Part shown: piece after piece, positions 44,601 through 48,441 of the stretch | Layout: each line of letters begins with the position of its first letter | How positions within the stretch are numbered: the first letter of the stretch is position 1 | Assembly (NCBI RefSeq): GCF_018320785.1 | Contig: NC_054866.1 | Location: 28,435,000 to 28,498,999 of the forward strand | Direction: 5' to 3' | DNA from: Cheilinus undulatus | Lineage: Eukaryota > Chordata > Actinopteri > Labriformes > Labridae | DNA length: 64,000 bases | Made by a program: the position numbers and the translations under genes | The notes under the pieces: model-generated | The model's input: the letters and a program-made list of their open reading frames with translations, nothing else | What the model was told of the DNA's origin: nothing | The model's database searches: none

Positions 44601-45328
44601 TTAATATTGATCTAAGTAGAAGTTAATAATTTTCCTGTCAGGGTTTACCTCAAAGCTATTTATTACTTTAACACAAATCTGCAGTAAACTTCATCATGTT
44701 TTGAATTGTGTTGTGTGTGTCTGTGTCTCCACAGGTGCTGCACAAACGTGTTCCCTGCAGAAAACAGGAGCAGAGTCTTTTCCTAACAGCCATGGAGAAC
44801 ACGTGGATCCATGGGCGTCAGAAACGACGTGAAGGGGCGCGTCAGCTGCGAGAACTTCCCAGGGCACCTCAAACTGCTGGAACCTGCTCTCAAACCATTG
44901 CAGTCACAGCTGCTTCCACCACAACTCCTGCATCTGAAAACCAATCAACTACCACACACAACGCCCAAGATGACAGCACTCACAACCGTGCATCTTCTGT
45001 AGATGAGACGAGTATGGATCTAACATCCAACCCAAGTGGAGAAAAAGAGGTGTCAGAGAGTGTATCAGCTGGAGATGTGGACATGAAGTGCTCTACAGGA
45101 GGAGAACAGGATGCTGGCTTAAAGGAAGCGCCTGCTGCAGCCAGTGAGCTGCCCCCAAACCCTGCTGCAGTGGAACACTTCCTGTTTAAGTGTCTGCTGA
45201 ACGTGAGTCCAGAGGAAAGTGATGTTCTGATAGAGATGCATTGGGTGGAAGGTCAGAATAAAGACCTGATGAACCAGCTGTGCACATACCTGAAAAACAC
45301 ACTTTTAAGATCCATTGGAAAATCCTGA
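2477..45328 (+). CDS. mettl16: METTL16, U6 snRNA and MAT2A N6-adenosine methyltransferase (whole gene, nine coding exons)
   Basis: Nine coding exons (2477-2604, 27220-27407, 28718-28858, 31663-31778, 31961-32103, 35744-35813, 38691-38780, 44109-44282, 44735-45328) join in frame to 1644 nt, or 547 residues; human METTL16 has 562. Every junction is GT-AG and the phases agree. The enzyme is a class I SAM-dependent methyltransferase that methylates A43 of U6 snRNA and the 3'UTR hairpins of MAT2A, tying splicing and RNA stability to SAM level. Visible landmarks are the start MALNKSMHPRNRYKDKPPDF, the SAM-binding motif GIDIGTGASCIYPLLG, the catalytic NPPF at residues 180-183, and the C-terminal vertebrate-conserved region ending near HWVEGQNKDLMNQLCTYL. 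The ATG has A at -3 and G at +4. The acidic, poorly conserved linker in the last exon is shorter than the human one. No stop or frameshift was seen. Intron 2 is 24.6 kb and hosts an antisense gene. Confidence 0.96.
2605..4287. other. mettl16: mettl16 intron 2, 5' part: no gene seen
   Basis: AT-rich intron sequence. A short TAGGGCTGCTCC with nearby AATCATGATTAA (about 3256-3305) may be a decayed hAT end. Nothing else is supportable. Confidence 0.4.
4288..4770. repeat. Probable decayed hAT-like repeat
   Basis: The phrases GATACCAATTATTAG, GATAATTGGAA and, at the other end, GCTGATACCGATTATAAG and GCAGATAATCAG resemble the TACCGATTAT-type ends of the hAT element at 6351-7523. The ends are too decayed to define termini or a target duplication. 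Confidence 0.3.
4771..6317. other. mettl16: mettl16 intron 2: no gene seen
   Basis: No exon, RNA gene or clear repeat recognised. Short ORFs here have no domain features and look like chance. Confidence 0.4.
6318..7660 (+). mobile_element. tRNA-derived SINE, split by a hAT insertion
   Basis: The head at 6318-6350 contains the tRNA A-box phrase TAGCTCAGTTGGAGAGC. The rest of the SINE resumes at about 7524 with ACAGAGGCTACAATCCTC, a B-box-like GAGGTTCACATCC, then CTGCTGCATGTATTTCCCC and a tail with CTGTCCTATCTAATAAAAGCC. This order is that of a common fish tRNA-SINE. The 1.17 kb between the halves is a separate element. A second A-box-like start (CAACTCACTTGGTGGAGG) follows at about 7690, perhaps another truncated copy. 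Confidence 0.6.
6351..7523. mobile_element. Non-autonomous hAT-like element nested in a SINE
   Basis: The left end reads TAGAGGTTGACTGATTA and the right end GGTCGACCCCTA, an imperfect terminal inverted pair of the TAGGGGTCGAC type. The flanks CCACAGAG and ATACAGAG agree at 6 of 8 positions, fitting an 8-bp hAT duplication that has decayed. The interior (about 6560-6900) is shared in inverse orientation with 52150-52590. No transposase frame survives. Confidence 0.55.
8100..10015 (-). pseudogene. Non-LTR retrotransposon relic (reverse transcriptase, frameshifted)
   Basis: Reading down the minus strand, three frames in succession carry an endonuclease-to-RT linker (9979-9701), RT core blocks (9633-8989: FRTISLLNVEGKIF, then FLDLAKAFGSVPH) and the remaining palm (8957-8553: GCTISPLAF, then AYMNDMTLV). 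The tail continues to about 8100 with EEIWSIREKPVKRLGRRYN. The normal (A/Y)xDD catalytic box here reads YMND, so one catalytic Asp is lost, and at least two frameshifts separate the blocks. The LDLAxAFGSxPH and GCTISPLAF blocks are those of a LINE family widespread in fish and molluscs; I do not assign the clade. It is dead and lies antisense to mettl16 in intron 2. Confidence 0.75.
10240..10395 (-). mobile_element. tRNA-derived SINE
   Basis: On the minus strand the sequence runs GGCACCAGTTTAGCTCAGTT, then GGTGGAGCGGACACCC, AGAGGCTATGGTCTTCAA, and GCATGTCTGACTATACTATCC followed by AATAAGACAAAAAGCCC. This is the same layout (A box, degraded B box, tail) as the SINE at 6318-7660, in the opposite orientation. 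Confidence 0.65.
10396..12797. other. mettl16: mettl16 intron 2: no gene seen
   Basis: Ordinary intron sequence with scattered short ORFs lacking any recognisable domain. An A run occurs near 12696-12708. Nothing is supported as a gene. Confidence 0.4.
12798..12805. other. Left 8-bp target-site duplication GTTTCAAC
   Basis: Immediately precedes the TAGGGCTG terminus of the left hAT copy. Its exact partner is at 18977-18984, beyond the right copy. Confidence 0.7.
12806..13669. mobile_element. hAT-type non-autonomous element, left copy (right end missing)
   Basis: Starts TAGGGCTGAAACGATTCC. From about 13141 (a CT-rich run) to 13669 it aligns almost base for base with 18044-18572 of the right copy; by eye I count roughly 15-20 differences in about 520 bp. 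It holds about 260 bp (near 12850-13130, with several CpGs) that the right copy lacks. Similarity stops abruptly at GTCCCTTTA near 13669, so about 400 bp of the right part, including the right terminus, are gone. A foldback-type repeat begins about 25 bp later. Confidence 0.75.
13694..14370. repeat. GATATC-centred palindrome array, foldback family
   Basis: Left end TATGGCA with TATTAACATTTAA resembles the terminus of the foldback element at 531-849. The interior is a succession of about a dozen short units built on GATATC or a near variant, alternating with CACTAGT- or ACATGT-like spacers. One unit, 13942-13961, is a perfect 20-bp palindrome (AATTACAGAT and its complement). The right terminus could not be identified. 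No coding capacity. Confidence 0.6.
14561..14683. repeat. Fragment of a TTGGTCTTG-rich dispersed repeat
   Basis: Repeated TGGTCTTG/TGGTCTC phrases ending in GTCTTGAGTACAACACTAG, which I recognise as the terminus of a common fish hAT-like element. The opposite end is absent. The region 14684-15200 between here and the antisense gene shows no gene. Confidence 0.5.
15204..15240 (-). terminator. A-rich tract with AATAAA downstream of the antisense gene
   Basis: On the minus strand this is an A-rich run containing several AATAAA-like hexamers, about 130 nt after the TAA stop. Further AATAAA complements occur at about 15182 and 15159. It may serve as the polyadenylation region, or be a fossil poly(A) tail of a retrocopied mRNA; sequence alone does not decide. 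Confidence 0.4.
15366..17231 (-). CDS. Unrecognised intronless coiled-coil protein, 621 residues
   Basis: A single uninterrupted frame in antisense orientation inside intron 2 of mettl16. I do not recognise the family. The N-terminus has two near-identical 18-residue units (ENTETCSISWGD at residues 3-14 and 21-32) and the start of a third (EST at 39), followed by an acidic stretch. Residues about 85-165 are rich in Gly, Pro, Tyr and His (GPPPPRYPYHGPPRPPHP and similar). From about 170 to 590 the sequence is Lys/Glu/Leu/Gln-rich with heptad-like spacing and no obvious helix breakers, so a long coiled coil is likely. The C-terminus contains SCWRQYKMDKIMEDLRRLAT and a PPPPP run. No signal peptide or membrane segment is evident. 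The first ATG has A at -3. A frame this long and compositionally ordered is unlikely by chance. A TATA box lies upstream at 17405-17412. It sits inside a hAT-bounded block, so it may be a captured gene or a retrocopy. Function unknown; a structural or scaffolding role is only a guess from the coiled coil. Confidence 0.75.
   Translation of the reverse strand: MSENTETCSISWGDIMDKEFENTETCSISWGDLMDMECESTESIEIEDEKMVDTTPETSSDQIQAEEVTTEEQKHAPQESEEGGPRQYQNHYRGPPPPRYPYHGPPRPPHPNRGPPPPPNNRPSYRPYSGPPGPPHHGPPHQQYGPPRPPLQGHDRPPWMRDIESLKSKLRDRTGKLKEVSLELKDVSSKLEEEKKSKAKLEAENNKKDKKINDLLEAVKAEHNRRMESEKQIRMLKEQLKHLNPSFTEVNFGLYPYKTKEELIGVIEAQNKKLQDKASGVSHKEKTLRAQIEVLEQETRTLRAQNEVLKQRNKTMPEKASKKEAMQLKALKGQLDLQRDQIKAQEKAQQDKEREIKDLRMQLENSRPASRAPEQESVDPGKIQELLDLVSSQNDRLKDEVSRSDSLQREAQEVRQRLSAEIDSLKKDMWVLQREASRKDTDTSLQIESLTNQLQVQTSYVRDLEFKLQTEQGNIQVLQRDIEYGRDLIASKTSHLQAETSRADTLKNQLQGVSLQLSEAEDRIQMLEQKINEEASSRDAVNERLESLEDELEEKTHFCIVLLREVPRLLREAGENVSLWREFKKALTPSCWRQYKMDKIMEDLRRLATLCPPPPPDSGRL
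17256..17387 (-). repeat. Two tandem 66-bp units in the 5' leader of the antisense gene
   Basis: GAAATCAAAAAGTCTGAAG begins at 17256 and recurs, with a few changes, at 17322. Each unit ends with CTGATCTGCTCT plus a short tail. The duplicated segment spans the untranslated leader up to the expected transcription start. Each unit contains AAGTCT/AGACTT-type dyad symmetry. Confidence 0.8.
17405..17412 (-). promoter_or_regulatory. TATA box of the antisense coiled-coil gene
   Basis: On the minus strand GGCTATATATACT places a TATA box about 175 nt before the ATG at 17231, predicting a start near 17375-17380 and an unspliced leader of about 145 nt. A YY1-like AACATGGCCGCC lies at 17528-17539, about 120 bp upstream. 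The combination argues for a gene with its own promoter rather than a stray ORF. Confidence 0.55.
17992..18976. mobile_element. hAT-type non-autonomous element, right copy (both ends present)
   Basis: 985 bp from TAGGGCTGAAACGATTCC to GCAGCCCTA. Same orientation as the left copy at 12806, and it retains the right-hand ~400 bp that copy lost. It lacks the ~260-bp segment found at 12850-13130. The base preceding its left end is not part of a duplication matching the right side. No transposase is encoded. Confidence 0.8.
18977..18984. other. Right 8-bp target-site duplication GTTTCAAC
   Basis: Follows the right terminus GCAGCCCTA directly. Identical to 12798-12805 and different from the 8 bp before the right copy's own left end (17984-17991, TAAACTTG). 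Confidence 0.7.
19322..19563. mobile_element. Short hAT-type MITE
   Basis: Begins CAGTGATTCCCAAAGTGG and ends TTTGGTAACCCCTG, an imperfect terminal inverted repeat of the CAGTGGTTCCCAAA family. Flanking 8-mers ATATAGAC (19314-19321) and ATATAGAG (19564-19571) match at 7 of 8 positions. 242 bp, G-rich inside, non-coding. Confidence 0.7.
19572..21639. other. mettl16: mettl16 intron 2: no gene seen; small CpG-rich patch
   Basis: Mostly AT-rich intron. A patch with many CpGs at about 20940-21065 contains short overlapping ORFs on both strands without recognisable domains; it could be a regulatory patch or a decayed element. Confidence 0.35.
21640..21990 (+). repeat. Dispersed repeat, also present at 59102-59400
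   Basis: AATTCATAAC, AGCACTAAGCAACATTTAGC and an AACAGG..GAAACCT..AGCAGAA series recur in the same order in mnt intron 4 (59102-59400). I recognise the AAACCT..CAGAACCAGACT phrase as a common fish repeat. Type not assigned. Confidence 0.55.
21991..24289. other. mettl16: mettl16 intron 2: no gene seen
   Basis: AT-rich intron with A runs at 22090-22104 and 22952-22968. No exon, RNA gene or defined mobile element recognised. Confidence 0.4.
24290..26730 (-). pseudogene. L1-like non-LTR retrotransposon relic (5'-truncated, frameshifted)
   Basis: On the minus strand the frames in order are RT fingers/palm (26714-26268: GVYRPISILNQDYKIFAAIL, DEDQSGFIHSRQTQDNIKW, SMDAEKAFDLVGW), a shifted segment (26332-26069: TSQGYPASPGLFNIFIEP, where RQGCPLSPLLF is normal), then thumb and C-terminal part (26163-25744: TLNIDKTQAL, YLGVKLTKD; 25695-25477: GGIALPCFKDYCLAAQI; 25047-24646: CWRECGHSMADHSHTFWHCP). 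RPISILNQDYKI and the IHSRQTxDNI block are typical of L1/Tx1-type elements. Several frameshifts and a missing endonuclease show a dead, 5'-truncated copy. It begins about 500 bp before mettl16 exon 3. Confidence 0.8.
26731..27219. other. mettl16: mettl16 intron 2, 3' end
   Basis: No gene. Ends in the acceptor CTGTCTTCTAG used by exon 3. Confidence 0.5.
27220..27407 (+). CDS. mettl16: mettl16 coding exon 3
   Basis: Encodes the end of codon 43 through NFKEPEAVRALTCTLLKEDF, IPLERLIPTVPLRLNYIHWV and RRGIDI. The last base (G) joins exon 4 to give Gly of the SAM-binding motif. The donor is G|GTACCA. The residues match vertebrate METTL16 closely. Confidence 0.95.
27408..28717. other. mettl16: mettl16 intron 3: no gene seen
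   Basis: Short ORFs on both strands without recognisable domains. A tRNA-SINE-like phrase (TTTGGCTCAGAAGTAGAGC) near 28562 may be a SINE relic. Confidence 0.4.
28718..28858 (+). CDS. mettl16: mettl16 coding exon 4 (SAM-binding loop)
   Basis: Acceptor TTTCCTCAG. Encodes GTGASCIYPLLGATMNGWYF, LATEVDDICFDYA and KNVEQNNLSDLIK. The TGASC loop and the acidic VDD are the SAM-contacting parts of the Rossmann fold. Donor G|GTAGAT leaves one base for the next codon. Confidence 0.95.
28859..29175. other. mettl16: mettl16 intron 4, 5' part: nothing recognised
   Basis: AT-rich with no supported feature. Confidence 0.4.
29176..29422. repeat. Dispersed repeat (CTCGGAGAGCGCAGACCTCC type)
   Basis: Contains ACTCGGAGAGCGCAGACCTC, a GTGATCCGGATCACTCCC dyad, GCTAACAAACTAACAAAC repeats and CTTGGTGGAGGTAA at the end. 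I recognise this order from a widespread vertebrate repeat, probably a LINE 3' end. Orientation and family not assigned. Confidence 0.55.
29425..30346. mobile_element. Possible hAT-like element
   Basis: Left end CAGTGGTTCTCAACTAG; a possible right end near GACCCACTTTTGGGTCACTA followed by CCAATCAAGGATCACT. The inverted match is weak and the flanking 8-mers do not agree, so the right boundary is uncertain. Confidence 0.35.
30385..30475 (+). repeat. Possible tRNA-SINE relic
   Basis: GGGCGCTGCTAGCCCAGCAGTT has an A-box-like form, followed by GCATGCCTCATGTACAGCC and a CTTCCCTGTCATGTTTC tail resembling the other SINEs in the window. Strongly decayed. Confidence 0.35.
30761..31622. mobile_element. 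Non-autonomous Tc1/mariner-type element with ~200-bp inverted repeats
   Basis: Starts CAGGGCATTCAAAGAAGC and ends with GAATAGGCTG; both sides abut TA (30759-30760, 31623-31624). Long inverted arms carry CACCCCCTTGGATGTTTT near each tip and TTCACCCCCTT / AAGGGGGTGAA near their inner ends. The interior (about 390 bp) has no intact transposase. The right tip lies about 40 bp before the acceptor of mettl16 exon 5. Confidence 0.8.
31663..31778 (+). CDS. mettl16: mettl16 coding exon 5 (catalytic NPPF)
   Basis: Acceptor GCGTTCTAG. Encodes VVKVPQKTLLMDALKEETE, then IVYDFCMCNPPFFANQLEAK. NPPF (residues 180-183) is the signature tetrapeptide that holds the target adenine in N6-adenine methyltransferases. 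Ends in phase 0 at AAG|GTAAGA. Confidence 0.96.
31961..32103 (+). CDS. mettl16: mettl16 coding exon 6
   Basis: Acceptor GCTCTCCAG. Encodes GVNSRNSRRPPPSSVNTGGV, then TEIMAEGGELEFVKRII and HDSLQLKKRL; ends with two bases of an Arg codon at CG|GTGAGG. The RRPPPSSVNTGG loop and EGGELEFV are typical of METTL16. Confidence 0.95.
32104..34631. other. mettl16: mettl16 intron 6, 5' part: no gene seen
   Basis: Scattered short ORFs without domains. Moderately GC-rich around 32380-32900; otherwise AT-rich. Confidence 0.4.
34632..34680. repeat. 12-bp perfect inverted repeat around a 25-nt loop
   Basis: GTGACGTAGAAA at 34632-34643 and its exact reverse complement at 34669-34680, with two further pairs possible after a one-base bulge. 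Located in intron 6 of mettl16. It could form an RNA hairpin in the pre-mRNA or be the remains of a tiny inverted-repeat element. Confidence 0.8.
34681..35743. other. mettl16: mettl16 intron 6, 3' part: no gene seen
   Basis: AT-rich intron with nothing recognised. Confidence 0.4.
35744..35813 (+). CDS. mettl16: mettl16 coding exon 7
   Basis: Acceptor TTTCCTGCAG. Completes Arg, then WYSCMLGKKCSLAPLKEELR and KQG; donor GGG|GTGAGT in phase 0. Matches the WYSCMLGKK block of METTL16. Confidence 0.95.
35814..36717. other. mettl16: mettl16 intron 7, 5' part: no gene seen
   Basis: No exon or RNA gene recognised before the Tc1/mariner element. Confidence 0.4.
36718..38251 (+). mobile_element. Tc1/mariner element with long inverted repeats
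   Basis: About 1.53 kb flanked by TA (36716-36717 and 38252-38253). Terminal inverted repeats of about 210 bp share CATTTTTCTCT, AATGCAAATGACAGTCA and AACCTCAAAATGCACTG. Each arm contains an outer and an inner copy of a CCACATTATTA-like motif, the double (IR/DR) arrangement used by Sleeping Beauty-type elements. It encloses a broken transposase. Confidence 0.85.
36937..37937 (+). pseudogene. Broken Tc1/mariner transposase
   Basis: The frame begins MGKKKDLSAAEKPQIV, then hits a stop; further pieces encode a helix-turn-helix-like region (SARQIHQIKRAVAKPSLQSS), the first catalytic block (TDECCATLDGPDGG, in another frame after a gap), the second (FFKHDYAPSHAAKNT) and the third (ADINPIENLWSILK), ending KKGSC and a stop. 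All three acidic positions are still visible, but several stops and frameshifts separate them. By eye the second Asp and the Glu are about 36-37 residues apart across a frameshift, longer than the 34 of canonical Tc1. Non-functional. Confidence 0.85.
38252..38690. other. mettl16: mettl16 intron 7, 3' end
   Basis: No gene; ends in the acceptor TTTATTCTCAG of exon 8. Confidence 0.5.
38691..38780 (+). CDS. mettl16: mettl16 coding exon 8
   Basis: Encodes VPKVTHTEFCQGRTMRWALA and WSFYDDVIVP in phase 0 at both ends. This completes the methyltransferase domain; the QGRTMRWALAWSF block is highly characteristic. Donor CCG|GTGAGT. Confidence 0.96.
38781..42199. other. mettl16: mettl16 intron 8, 5' part: no gene seen
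   Basis: Ordinary intron with a (TA)n(TG)n microsatellite at 39560-39586. A more GC-rich patch at about 41680-41880 has short overlapping ORFs on both strands that I could not relate to any family. Confidence 0.4.
39560..39586. repeat. (TA)n(TG)n microsatellite
   Basis: About five TA units followed by about nine TG units in intron 8. Confidence 0.9.
42200..43180 (-). pseudogene. Rex1/CR1-group LINE fragment (end of RT and C-terminal region)
   Basis: On the minus strand, around 43170-43140, VYFGVPQGSDLGP gives the RT block normally followed by a catalytic YADD, which is deleted here. AFDAVQHTVHKLQFILNPDK (43030-42960) and LDTVRYEALRFITN ... YCILYEHVGWPLL ... YNAILNLLPAYLCDF (42807-42442) follow in the order of fish Rex1-type elements. 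Stops and frame changes show it is dead. Clade assignment is from memory of the family. Confidence 0.7.
43181..44108. other. mettl16: mettl16 intron 8, 3' part: no gene seen
   Basis: Nothing recognised; ends in the acceptor CTTTGTTGTCAG of exon 9. Confidence 0.45.
44109..44282 (+). CDS. mettl16: mettl16 coding exon 9 (start of vertebrate-conserved region)
   Basis: Encodes SPPSKKRKLEKARRPLSFTL, then PGPGVTELQTKAS and ETIAALLEKTLTELK, phase 0 at both ends. The basic KKRKLEK is a likely nuclear localisation signal. In the human protein the region from here on folds with the last exon into KA-1-like domains that aid U6 binding. Confidence 0.93.
44283..44734. other. mettl16: mettl16 intron 9
   Basis: No gene. 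Ends TGTGTCTCCACAG. Confidence 0.5.
44735..45328 (+). CDS. mettl16: mettl16 coding exon 10 (C-terminus and stop)
   Basis: Encodes VLHKRVPCRKQEQSLFLTAM, NTWIHGRQKRREGARQLREL, a variable Ser/Thr/Glu-rich linker, then VEHFLFKCLLNVSPEESDVL and HWVEGQNKDLMNQLCTYLKN, ending GKS and TGA. The two conserved ends are the VCR segments; the linker is low-complexity and poorly conserved, as in other vertebrates. Confidence 0.95.
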   Translation: MLHKRVPCRKQEQSLFLTAMENTWIHGRQKRREGARQLRELPRAPQTAGTCSQTIAVTAASTTTPASENQSTTTHNAQDDSTHNRASSVDETSMDLTSNPSGEKEVSESVSAGDVDMKCSTGGEQDAGLKEAPAAASELPPNPAAVEHFLFKCLLNVSPEESDVLIEMHWVEGQNKDLMNQLCTYLKNTLLRSIGKS

Positions 45329-45660
45329 ATGCACACAAAATACAGGTCAAGATAAAAGAAAAAAAGTTGTTTTTCTTTTTTTTTAATTCATTATTTTTAG
45401 AGATCTTTATTTAGTGCCTCCACTTGGGAAGTTTCTTTTTGAAAACTTAAATCATTATACTGTGCAAAACTTTACACAGCTTTTTGGAATTTGAAGGGTT
45501 GATTTCACTTCTGGATGTTTAACCCAGTAGAGGGAAATGTTTTATTGCAGTTAGTTGAAACACCCTCTGTACTGCTTTTACACTTTACCTTTTAAGGTAG
45601 TGTGTACTGTACATTAGTATTGAGTATTCAAATATTTTCAATAAAAGATCAAGGTTTTCT
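45329..45660 (+). other. mettl16: mettl16 3' untranslated region
   Basis: Short AT-rich region from the TGA to just beyond the AATAAA at 45640. Confidence 0.65.
45640..45645 (+). terminator. mettl16 polyadenylation signal AATAAA
   Basis: Canonical hexamer about 310 nt after the stop, in TTTTCAATAAAAGATC. Confidence 0.65.
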
Positions 45661-48190
45661 ACATTATGATGCATCTTTTGTCCACAGTGATTCATTTTGG
45701 CCTGTTGGTTTAATAATAATGTAGCACCTTCATATGTCCATAAGAGGGCAGTGTATGTGTCCCTTCCATGCCCACTGAATGAACACTTTCATCAATGTTT
45801 TATTAGTGAATGAGAAATGGATCCTAAATTTGCACAGCAGTAGTTGACACATCCTAACTGCACACACACCATGTAATTCAGGATGTTCCTGGAGTTCCTC
45901 TGTATTTCCTGAGAACCTTTACTATTGTTTCCACTGTTGGTACTCTGTTGTAGACGGCATACTTCCTGATTGGCGCTGAGAGAATAATAACAGGAAAAGA
46001 GACCTAAATATCCAGGGCTGTTTGAACAGAGTCGCATTCATTGTTGGTGTGTTGTTAGAAGAAAATAAAACAGAGTTCCTGTATGATCCTGATGAGCAGG
46101 GACTTTGGATCCACCAACCATAAAGTCTTGTGAGAGCATTGCCAAAATGTAAAGCAGGTGTTCACTGTTGTATGGCTGTGATATCTCACTGATACTGTAG
46201 ACTTAAATGGCCCTTTTTAAAATTTTTTTTTTTTTTTGTGTTTGACTTTCCGTGGCTTCTTTTTCTTTTTTAATACATCAAGCTCATATTCTTGGGTAGA
46301 CTCCTGACTTATAGCTCATGTGGCCAAAGCTTTAATTACAGCCTATTTAGGAAATAATTATACGTATAAATTGACTCAAGCTTGTATAATTGACTCATTA
46401 TTCAAAGACGTTACTGAAATGAATCAGATTGGATCATTAATTATTCATTTTCAGGGCATAAATAAGACCAAGTTTCCTACATTTGCTGGTCGCAGCCCCT
46501 GAAGCCTGAGAAACTGCAACTTTTTAAAACATCTCACTAGATTGTCAATTGGATTTTGTTAATTTGATCATTTGAAACTTCTGACTGTCAGATAAAAACT
46601 AATGACAAAGATTTCACCTTGCCTCCTATTGAGGGCAAATTTTAAATGATGTTTAAAAAAAAAAATACAACTTAACATTATTGGGGTGCTGATGGCCCAG
46701 TGGTTAGGTTGCGCCCCATGCATGCATGTGGCCTAAGGCTCCTAACTCACCTGTCTCTCATTCCCATTTCCAACTCTATCCACTTTACCCATCTCTTTTA
46801 AATATCTTTTTAAAAAATTAACATTGAAAGAATACTGAAAAAGCAGTCATCGGTACTTAAGCTTGGTAAAGCCTTAAATTAAACAATAAAGCAGACCAAC
46901 CTTTCTCAGCCAGGATGCCTTCAAAATGCTTTACATCACCCAAGAACAGCCATGAATGTGTAAAATATTAAGTATCCCAGTCTTATTACTCAAAATTGTC
47001 TCATATGCCCCTTTCTTGAAATCGTCTCGGTGTTGAGGTCAGTGAGTGAATACCCCTTCACCAGTTGAGCAGGTGTGCCAAAATGCATCATTGTGCGATT
47101 TTAAGGTTTACACCATTTTTCTGTTAAAATATAAACATTTTAATTGTTTTAAGAGATTAAGATAAGATATTCCTTTATTAGTCCCACAAGGGGAAATTTC
47201 AATTCCAGTTATTTAAGAGAATTATTTTTCTAATTTGATTACTAAATAAATTCCTCAGCAGTCATAGGAATGTGGAAATGTAGTTCATCAATATTTTGTT
47301 TGGGGTGACTTAAGATTTTTTTTTTTTTTTTCATTTTACAGGGTACCTTGACAGAAAAAGGCTAAATCTATCAGTTTTATATACTGGGAATACAATGTAT
47401 ATTGATTTTAAATTACAGATATTTAATAATTGTTCTTTCTTAAAGTTAGTAAGAAATAAACACACAAACTCCGTCTGTACACAGTGGAATCCTATTAAAA
47501 TAACACCATCTGCAGCTCATACTGTTTATTTCTAATCTACAACACATTGCATTGGTTGTGTCCATGTGTACGAGTACCATACATAGCTTTTCTACACGCT
47601 CATTGGTCGTTAAAACGACACATCATTGCAATGTACATTCACCGCACTCGTGGTCGCTTACAATTTGTGGAAATAGTTAATTTACGTCAACTGGCCAGAG
47701 CAACAAGTAGGCCTTAACGATAGTGTTGCCAGCGAGGCGAAAACGGTGCAACTTTCCTTTATATAGAGATATTTCGGGACAAGCAAACGCTGCACTGCTC
47801 TAATAAATGTAGCTAAAGCAGATCGTAGGGTATGAAGTTATTTCTTGTGATCATTTTAAAGTAAAGCCTTTTCTTCTGCTTAAATGGCGCCTTTCAGTCA
47901 ATTTGATTTCAAGCGATACAACTCCAGCTATTTGCTTACCGCCGGCATTTTAACATGTTTCTGAGATAAAGACAGAACAGTGGTCAGGAGAGTGTATCGC
48001 CCGTTTTATAACGCTGACGGACATGACTCAGCTCAGAGGAGAAGCTTTATAACACAGCTATTGATCCCATCCCAGTCTCTGTCCGGGCTTTTTTGTTTTC
48101 TCTCTGGTGTGCATGGGAGGGAGTGTGCTTGTCTGGGGGCGGATACAAACGGTGCGTGATTCACAAACCTTATTTGTTCCCACTACTTTG
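45661..48190. other. Intergenic region between mettl16 and mnt
   Basis: About 2.5 kb without a supported gene. It holds a SINE relic at 46683-46800 and a short dispersed-repeat piece at 47152-47205 (AAGATATTCCTTTATTAGTC, then CCACAAGGGGAAATTT). From about 47640 CpG frequency rises towards the mnt start. Confidence 0.5.
46683..46800 (+). mobile_element. tRNA-SINE relic
   Basis: GGTGCTGATGGCCCAGTGGTTAGG-like A-box phrase, then GCCCCATGCATGCATGTGGC and a CTGTCTCTCATTCCC tail. B box not recognisable. Confidence 0.45.
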
Positions 48191-48202
48191 AGCGCCATCT
48201 TG
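48191..48202 (+). promoter_or_regulatory. YY1-like motif near the mnt transcription start
   Basis: AGCGCCATCTTG, complement of CAAGATGGCGCT, matches the YY1 element often found just downstream of TATA-less starts. It lies 170 bp before the mnt ATG in CpG-bearing sequence, so the mnt start is probably nearby. Confidence 0.45.
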
Positions 48203-48371
48203 TTTGTAACTCTCCTACGTAAGTGGTAGAGTTTCTATCGAGGGGGTACCCGATTACCCTTTTCCGAGCTTTATACTGGGAACCTCTCCCCTCTCTACCC
48301 AGGCGCTATAGCGTTAGCTTTATCGCCTGTTTCTTGAAAACGTAAGCCACGGTCTTTCCAACTGGGCAGAA

Positions 48372-48441
48372 ATGAGCATCGAAACGCTTCTGGAGGCAGC
48401 CAAGTTTTTGGAATTGCAAGCCCAACAACAGAAAGCACGTG
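48372..48441 (+). CDS. mnt: mnt coding exon 1 (SIN3-interaction domain)
   Basis: Encodes MSIETLLEAAKFLELQ and AQQQKAR, ending with one base of a Glu codon at G|GTAAGT. The amphipathic helix IETLLEAAKFLE is the part that inserts into the SIN3 PAH2 domain. Confidence 0.92.
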